Shown here: positions 57,341-64,000 of the stretch, in pieces
How positions within the stretch are numbered: the first letter of the stretch is position 1
Layout: every line of letters begins with the position of its first letter
Origin: Narthecium ossifragum
Taxonomy: Eukaryota; Streptophyta; Magnoliopsida; Dioscoreales; Nartheciaceae
NCBI GenBank assembly: GCA_963920575.1
Contig: OY986970.1
Span: 2,881,654-2,945,653, forward strand
DNA: 64,000 nucleotides
Direction of reading: 5' to 3'
Program-made: the position numbers and the translations under genes
Notes under the pieces: generated by a model
The model's input: only the letters and a program-made list of their open reading frames with translations
What the model was told of the DNA's origin: nothing
Database searches by the model: none

Positions 57341-60300
57341 GCTTAGTTAAGCCCTAAGGCTTAGGCTGGGTATTACTTATAGCAGTAGGGGTGTCCAAAT
57401 GGGCCGGCCCGGTCGAGCCGGGTTGGAGGTAATACCCGGTCCGGCCCTGGTAATCATCCGGACCCAAAAGGCCTTCCACCTGGTCCGACCCAGTATGGCT
57501 TTGCCCGGCTTGAAGACCGGGCTGGACCGGGCCGAACCCGATCCGGTTAGTTAAAAAAAAAAAAAGTTGTCGCTACCGTCATTGATGATCGGAGAAGGGG
57601 GCTGGCGTGGTCGACGATGATCGAAGAAGGGACGACCGGCGAGGTGAGGAGGTAATGGGTGAGACTTGGCCAGCCGAGATTTGGATCGGGGACGGCGAGT
57701 TGAGGAGGTAGGTGGCTGGATCGAGGGCGGCGAGGTGGTTGGATCGGGGCGATCGGCGACCAGTTGACTGGATCGGGGCGATCGGCGACAAGGTGGAGCT
57801 AGAGGGAGAGACCCGAGACTGGGATCGAGACCGGTGAGGTCGGTGAAGCTTGGGTGCGGCGAAGAGGTCGGGGGTCGGGCGGAGTGGAAGCCGGTGGAGG
57901 TTGGAGGAGAGATGGGGCTTGGCGGGGTCGGCGTCGATGGAGGTGGAGCTTGGCGGGGCGGCGTTGATCGATGATGGGGAGGCCGCGACGTCGATCGATG
58001 ACGGGGAGGAGGCCGCGGAGCCTCCTCATTTCCCGCCTCTGCCGGCGAAGAGCGGCGGCGCATCCGCCCCGTCGAGGTCCATGGACGGCTTGGCGAACCG
58101 ACAAACCTCGCCGAGAAGCTACGAGAGAGGGAGAGAGAGGGAGGGAGGGAGGGAGGGAGGCTTGGCCTTTAAAACCCGGACCGGGTTTTTGACCAAGGGG
58201 CCCTGCCCTGAACCTGGATCAGCCCAATCCAGCATGGCCAACACCCGGGCCGGACCGGGCTACGGCCCTGGCGGGTCCGGTCCAGACCCGTACCGACCGG
58301 GTCATTTGGGCTTATTGGACACCCCTATATAGCAGTCAAACGGTGTGATCTCTTTCAAACTTTGTATTTTTTCTTCCTGGTAGGTAACCTCAAGGAAGGA
58401 TCAGGAGCAGTACTGGGCAGATGCCAACGAATCATATCGGTACATGGCAGTGTCCGAGTTTGCTGCACGGTTCAAGGCATTTCACGTAGGCCAGTATCTG
58501 AAAGAGGAGTTCTCACACAGCTTTGATAAGAGCAGGAGTCGTGAAGGCGCCTTGGTTTTCTCCAGATACTCCGTCCCCTGGTTTGAAGTGCTAAAGGCGT
58601 GCTTTCACAGGGAATGGCTTCTTCTAAAGAGGAACTCCTTTGTCTACCTATTTAAATTCTTTCAGGTTAATGCTTGCTTTATATTTCAATGGTTGATGCA
58701 TATATATCTGCTGTCGATCTTGTTTCATCATTAATTGTATTGATTTCCACTGTAAAGATTATCATCCTAGCTATCATCTCCTCGACTATGTTCATGAGGA
58801 CGAGGCTGCATCTGACTGAAGCAGATGGTGGGCTTTACATTGGAGCTCTTCTCTTTGGCTTGACAGTCAACACCTTAAATTTGTACTCAGAGATATCACT
58901 CACCATCGGTATGCTCCCAGTGTTTTACAAGCATAGGGACTTCTTCTTCTATCCAGCGTGGGCTTTCACCCTTCCCAGTTTCCTTTTGATGATTCCCGTC
59001 TCCATTCTGGAGTCTGTCATTTGGGTTAGCATGACTTATTATTCCATAGGTTTCGCACCAGAGGCTAGCAGGTGAAAAGCATTACGGATCCGGATTATAA
59101 ATGATTTTTAGATTGCATTGGTCGTAAAAACCCTGTTTCATGGATGCAGGTTTTTGAAGCAGCTGCTCATCTACTTCCTGACCCAACAGACGGCGGCTGG
59201 ACTCTACAGGTTAATTGCAGGAGTTAGCAGGTCGATGGTCATCGCCAACAATTTTGGAACACTAATCACCCTTGCCATGTTTCTTCTGGGAGGTTTCATC
59301 TTACCTAGAGGTTTTTTATCCATGACTTAGCTACAAACATTAACGTTTTACCGGTCAATATCTTGATCAAACTAACTTGCAAATATGTAAACGATTATGG
59401 TGAAAAGTTAGACTGCAAGCTATAATTCTGTGGATATAGCTACCTTTGTCTTTGGTTTCTTTGATCCTGACATGCATATATACATTACTTTTCTGAAATC
59501 AGACATGCATTCTTGTTGGGCATCACACGTTAAATCATTGGACTCAGCAGTTATAGTGGCATCTGATAGTACTTGCAGATAGGAAGGAGGGCATAAACTG
59601 TTTGTCCGATGGTTTGACTGAAACTATTTCATATATTTTTTTTTTAATGTTTCACAGAGTTAGTACCTAAGGAATGGCTCTGGGGCTATTGGATTTTGCC
59701 TCTTTCGTATGCTTATAATGCTCTGGTAGTCAATGAGATGCTTGCTCCCCGGTGGATGGACAAATCTGTAAGTTCTTTCTTGATCTGATTTCTATATTCA
59801 ATTTATTCAGCTTCTCCTCTATCTTGAGTGGTTAATTTAGCATCCATATCTCCTCCGAATGCAGTTTTTTCCTTTAAATTGAAACCCACTTGAGGAAATG
59901 CTATGTCTGACCGTGCCCATGTGCACACCTCAATGTTTAAGATTTATTGAACTACTTGGCCTTGACAATAATGTTACTCACAGGCACCTGATGGGAGGAG
60001 ATTAGGGTTGGCAGTGCTAGAGAACTATAACATCTTTACAGATGAGAGCTGGTATTGGATTGGAGCCGGTGCGCTCTTAGGGTTCACCATACTCTTCAAT
60101 CTGCTCTTCACCCTCACACTCATATATGTAAACCGTAAGTAGTTAAATTACTCATATATTTCTCATCTTGATATTCATCTCAAATGTTCTTAACATGTTT
60201 ATTTTTATTTGTTTGTGTATAGCTTTGGGGAAACCACAGGCTGTTATATCTGAAGAAGTTGCCTTGGAAATGGAAGGCAACAAAGCAGAAGCAAATGACT

Positions 60301-63300
60301 TGCCAAATGGAATAAAGAATGTTGATAAAAATGGTTTTTCAACTCAATCTTCTACTGGAATAGGTTCGAGTGGCACATGTAAGTAATGCTCAAAATAAGC
60401 AATTCACTCAATGGGGTCATAAGCATCTAAGCCCATTATAATGTGATTTTTGCAGTAGAAATGGCCATGGAACGTTTCAGTGCCCAAACAGCACAAGTTT
60501 ACCCCAGTGGGCTTAGTAGTGACACATCCAGTGCTGCAGCCAAAGGCCTTGGCACCAATAGAGGAATGGTTCTACCATTCGAACCTCTAATCATGACCTT
60601 TAAGGAAGTGAATTACTATGTCAACATGCCTACAGTAAGTTCCTCTCTAGTGACAGTTGCTTTAGACACTACGTATCAAGTGAATGCTAGATTCGGATAA
60701 ATATCACAACACCTTGGGTCTTGGCTATATTTATACGAATGCTTTAATTGTTCTGATAGGAAATGAAGAAACAAGGAAGGACCAATGATAGATTACAGCT
60801 GCTAAGGGGAATTACTGGAGCTTTTCGGCCAGGAGTCCTCACAGCTTTAATGGGAGAGAGTGGAGCCGGAAAAACTACCCTCATGGATGTTTTGGCAGGT
60901 AGAAAAACCGGTGGCTATATTGAAGGAGATATCCGAATCTCTGGTTACCACAAGAACCAGGAGACATTTGCAAGGATTTCTGGTTATTGTGAACAGAATG
61001 ATATACACTCTCCTCAGGTCACGGTTTGGGAGTCTTTGATCTATTCTGCATTCCTTCGTCTTCCAAGGGAAGTTACCGATCAAGAGAGGATAGTGAGTTC
61101 CTTCATACATACATTCTCGGTTTTGATCCTGTTGGTTGTTTTTATATGAACAAGCAAATGTAACACCTCCACTGCTGACTTCAGATATTTGTGGACAAAA
61201 TAATGAAGCTGGTAGAGCTTGACAATATCAAGGATGCCATAGTTGGCCTTCCAGGAGTTACAGGGCTATCTAACGAACAGAGAAAGCGGCTGACAATAGC
61301 TGTGGAGCTCGTTGCTAATCCTTCAATCATTTTTATGGATGAACCGACTTCAGGTCTTGATGCAAGAGCTGCAGCCATTGTAATGCGAGCTGTGAGGAAC
61401 ACAGTTGACACTGGGAGAACAGTAGTATGTACAATCCATCAACCGAGCATTGACATATTTGAAGCCTTTGATGAGGTACTCGTATCTTGATACGGTCTTG
61501 CATATTTATGTTTCACATGTAACAACCATAGAATCATGTGGCATTACACTTGACATTTCATATCTCAGCTTCTACTATTGAAGAGAGGAGGCCAAGCAAT
61601 ATATTTTGGACCATTGGGCCGAGAATCCCGGGAGATGATTGAATACTTTCAGGTTTGTATCTTTCTCATTATATTGTACATTGAATAATAGTGATTGCTG
61701 ATATGGTTTATAATTGTGTTAATTAGCTACTATTTCTTTTCCCTGAATAGACCACATATAATTGCCTGAACTTTTGAAGTTAATTCTGATTGTCTATACG
61801 ACGAAAATAGTTTGAAGAATACATCTCCAATCTCCCTCTGAAATGCATTATTTGATACTTAAAAGGATCTAAGCGTGTCTACCATTTCTGCAATCATATC
61901 TGGTACGAAGCAAATGTCGTGAATTAGAACTCCAAGATATATATATTTAAACATGTATCTCTAATATACAAAAAGAAGCAAAGTGATTATTCTATGCTAA
62001 GTATCATGCATTTTCATGAACTAGGCAATTCCTGGCATCCCAATAATTCAACCTAAAGAAACCCCTCCAACATGGATGCTGGAAGTGACCTCAGCTACTA
62101 CTGAAGTAGGGTTGGCGATTGACTTTGCTGACCACTATCGATCATCAACTCTATGCAAGTAAGCAAGAACTCATTATAAGTGCTGATTTTACTTGATTGT
62201 TGGCGTTGCTGGTTCACTGAAAATAACGCTCCGTAATACATCTTTGTAACATGCAAGCTTACAAATCATGCGGTATGATATAACATTCACTTTCTTGTCA
62301 TTAATACTCTAACTAGGAGCACTGAGCAGTTGGTTCTAGAGCTAAGCAATCCAGCAATCAATTCGCGTGATCTTACCTTTCCAACAAAATATTCAAAATC
62401 CACATCAGGGCAGTTCAAACTCTGCCTTTGGAAGCAGTGGTGGACTTACTGGAGGAGTCCCGACTACAACTTCGAGAGGTTTTTAGTAACTATGGCCATT
62501 GCTTTACTGGTTGGAACCATCTATAAGGGAATAGCCAACAGGAGGTATTCTGCTATGCCACTCCTCCTATTGGTTGATTTTTTTTTCATTATTCACCTTT
62601 GCTGACAGCAGGGTCGTCCTCTTGTTTGGTCTGTTGAAATGGATGCAGGGACAGTTCAATGGATCTTAGGATCACCATCGGTGCCATGTATGCATCAGTA
62701 ATTTTTTTGGGCATCGCCAACAGCTCCACTGTGCAACCAGTTGTTGGTGTGGAGAGGACAGTGTTCTATCGGGAGAGGGCTGCGGGGATGTACTCTGCTT
62801 TACCTTATGCCATTGCTCAGGTATGTGGACTGCATCAATTTGCAGGAATATTTGTAGAAGGATTCTGTGAAAAAGATGATCACTCTCTTATTCTTGGATT
62901 CTCTCCAAAATGTTCTGTTACCGGAAGATCTGGTCAAGATCACTTTCATTGCTAGTTTCCATGCCATATATATGCTCTTAATTACATTCACATTAAGTCT
63001 TTAACTACGTTCCCGTCTACAATCTGGGGATCATAGTGACATATAACATAGAGTTACAAAGTCCTTCGATGGATAACTAACCGCAATATTTGCTTTTATG
63101 CAGGTTGTGATAGAAATACCATATGTCTTCATCCAGTCATCGTACTATACAGTGATCGTGTACTCACTACTGGGTTTCCAGTGGACACTTGTAAAGTTCT
63201 CGTGGTTCTTCTTTATCTCCTTTTTCACCTTACTATACTTCACTTACTACGGAATGATGGCTGTTTCAATATCACCAAATTATCAAGTGGCGGCCGTCTT

Positions 63301-63754
63301 TGCTACAACATTCTATGCATTCTTCGACCTCTTTTCTGGATTCTTCATATCCGAAGCAGTAAGTACCTGCTCTTCATTACCAACTTCTGATGAAGGGTGA
63401 TATGAATAATGAAACTACAAACATTCTCAAGAGCTTATGGTTTTAATCAACTGATGGATTTGTTGATGGCCTCCTGTATTGCAGAAAATTCCAGTGTATT
63501 GGGTATGGTACTACTGGATTTGTCCGGTGGCCTGGACAGTATATGGGCTAATTGTGACGCAATACGGCGACCTGGAGGATGTGATCAAGGTGCCCGGTCA
63601 ACCTGACCAGCCAATTAAACTTTATGTCAAGGAGCAACTAGGCTATGATCCAGAATTCATGGGTGTTGTGGCTATTGCTCTACTTGGTTTCACCATCTTC
63701 TTCGCATTCACCTATGCTGTTTCCATGAAGACGCTAAATTTCCAACGCAGATAG
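55212..63754 (+). CDS. Full-size PDR-type ABCG transporter, gene B (1470 aa, 23 exons)
   Basis: Near-identical paralogue of gene A. Exons: 55212-55525, 55632-55841, 55961-56045, 56165-56324, 56424-56500, 56607-56660, 56749-56839, 56962-57263, 58384-58665, 58758-59071, 59150-59310, 59658-59767, 59984-60134, 60223-60378, 60456-60634, 60760-61092, 61185-61475, 61569-61652, 62025-62158, 62317-62544, 62649-62820, 63104-63358, 63485-63754. Every exon has the same length as in A, and the frame is open to TAG. All NBD motifs are present: [14 protein letters not shown] and LFMDE in NBD1; [14 protein letters not shown] and IIFMDE with the normal D-loop SGLD in NBD2. Differences from A cluster in the early exon 9 region (about residues 448-480) and the last 30 residues. 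Intron 3 is GC-AG as in A; intron 8 carries a hAT-like insertion. Export pump at the plasma membrane; substrate unknown. Confidence 0.95.
57305..57339. repeat. Poly-T run in intron 8 of gene B
   Basis: About 35 T residues; gene A has a shorter, interrupted T run here. It could be slippage or a sequencing-difficult homopolymer. Confidence 0.85.
57386..58327. mobile_element. hAT-like non-autonomous element in intron 8 of gene B
   Basis: Left end TAGGGGTGTCCAAATGGGC, right end GCTTATTGGACACCCCTA: inverted repeats starting TAGGGGTGTCCAA. A perfect 8-bp duplication TATAGCAG lies outside both ends (57378-57385, 58328-58335), the hAT hallmark. Gene A shows the empty site with one TATAGCAG (about 6128-6135). 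Length 942 bp, GC-rich, many GGCCCGGTCC-type repeats near the ends; open frames inside look like products of the base composition, not genes. Confidence 0.93.
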
Positions 63755-63804
63755 CAAAAGATAATAAATATGAGGAATATTTGTCAGGCATCAGCTTTAG
63801 CACG

Positions 63805-64000
63805 CATCACCTAGGTGAACCCAAGCCTACTGAGTGAAGGTGGGAAGTATAGAAGAAGCAGAGCTGCTTGCTATTAGTCTGGCACAACATGGTGCTAAGA
63901 CTCATGGCATCAGCATCAGCCGTGCTATGGTGGAAGCTAACTATAGAAATTGCCTAGTTCATCTCACAGGCAGATTGATGTGGCCTGAAAGACTAGAGTG
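63805..64000 (+). mobile_element. LINE tail downstream of gene B, cut by window end
   Basis: Same RNase H-like sequence as 11590-11785 behind gene A, nearly base for base, so the gene duplication unit extends beyond the window end. Confidence 0.75.

Noticed and set aside
57551..58332. Long GC-rich open frames on both strands in intron 8 of gene B
   Set aside because: Low-complexity Pro/Arg/Gly-rich frames inside a 942-bp hAT-like element; no domain and no similarity to its neighbours.
1..64000. tRNA, rRNA or other structural RNA genes
   Set aside because: None recognised; the only tRNA-related sequences are the two retroelement primer binding sites.

Overview
This window is plant nuclear DNA. 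It has intron-rich genes with GT-AG splice sites, full-size PDR-type ABCG transporters (a family split by 22 introns here), and dense nested plant transposons: LINE, Copia, Athila-like, CACTA, MULE, hAT and Tourist/Harbinger MITEs. I cannot name the species. A TE-rich angiosperm is certain; a monocot is only a guess.

Genes. Two near-identical complete PDR/ABCG pumps lie in direct orientation: gene A (2947-11539) and gene B (55212-63754). I placed 23 exons in each. Both splice to an uninterrupted frame of 1470 codons plus a stop, with the order NBD1-TMD1-NBD2-TMD2. A third, broken paralogue (15520-17008) keeps only the last four exons and a scrap of the one before, and carries an 11-bp frameshifting deletion. 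The locus is therefore a tandem PDR cluster. The two complete copies differ in their promoters (an AT microsatellite in A), in intron 8 (a different transposon in each), in a 49-bp duplication across a splice donor in A, and in a D-loop residue of NBD2 (Asp in A, Gly in B).

Spacer, left part (11.5-32.6 kb). Gene A is followed by a 5'-truncated LINE tail, which gene B also has. Next come LINE and MITE fragments, a Copia LTR remnant that replaces the 5' part of the third PDR gene, and a minus-strand SIRE-like Copia element. That Copia element is reduced to its 3' LTR, a little internal sequence, its PBS and a split 5' LTR. Inside it sits an Athila-like Ty3 element (19447-32294). It has gag, protease and an extra 3' ORF but no RT or integrase that I can see. 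Its LTRs carry a dense array of the palindrome GGATCGATCC just upstream of the TATA box.

Spacer, right part (32.6-54.0 kb). The Copia 5' LTR is split by a 21.4-kb CACTA-ended element that itself holds two nested elements. One is a second CACTA element (34819-39822, TSD TTC) with a dynamin-like exon. The other is an 11.5-kb Mutator-like element (40971-52427) with a perfect 9-bp TSD. The outer CACTA carries a PAT1-like exon that the nested CACTA has cut in two.

Most interesting system. The Mutator-like element encodes a MuDR/SWIM transposase on the plus strand. Converging on it is a multi-domain Ulp1 (C48) protease-like gene on the minus strand. Nearly all its noncoding parts (5' flanks, introns and the space between the genes) are filled with dozens of copies of one short motif, GGGAAGTAACTACCA, whose orientation flips from domain to domain. 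The arrangement recalls Arabidopsis VANDAL elements, where an element-encoded Ulp1-family protein (VANC) binds short motifs amplified in the element's own noncoding DNA and counters silencing. The motif and protein here look different, so this may be an independent case of transposon self-recognition.
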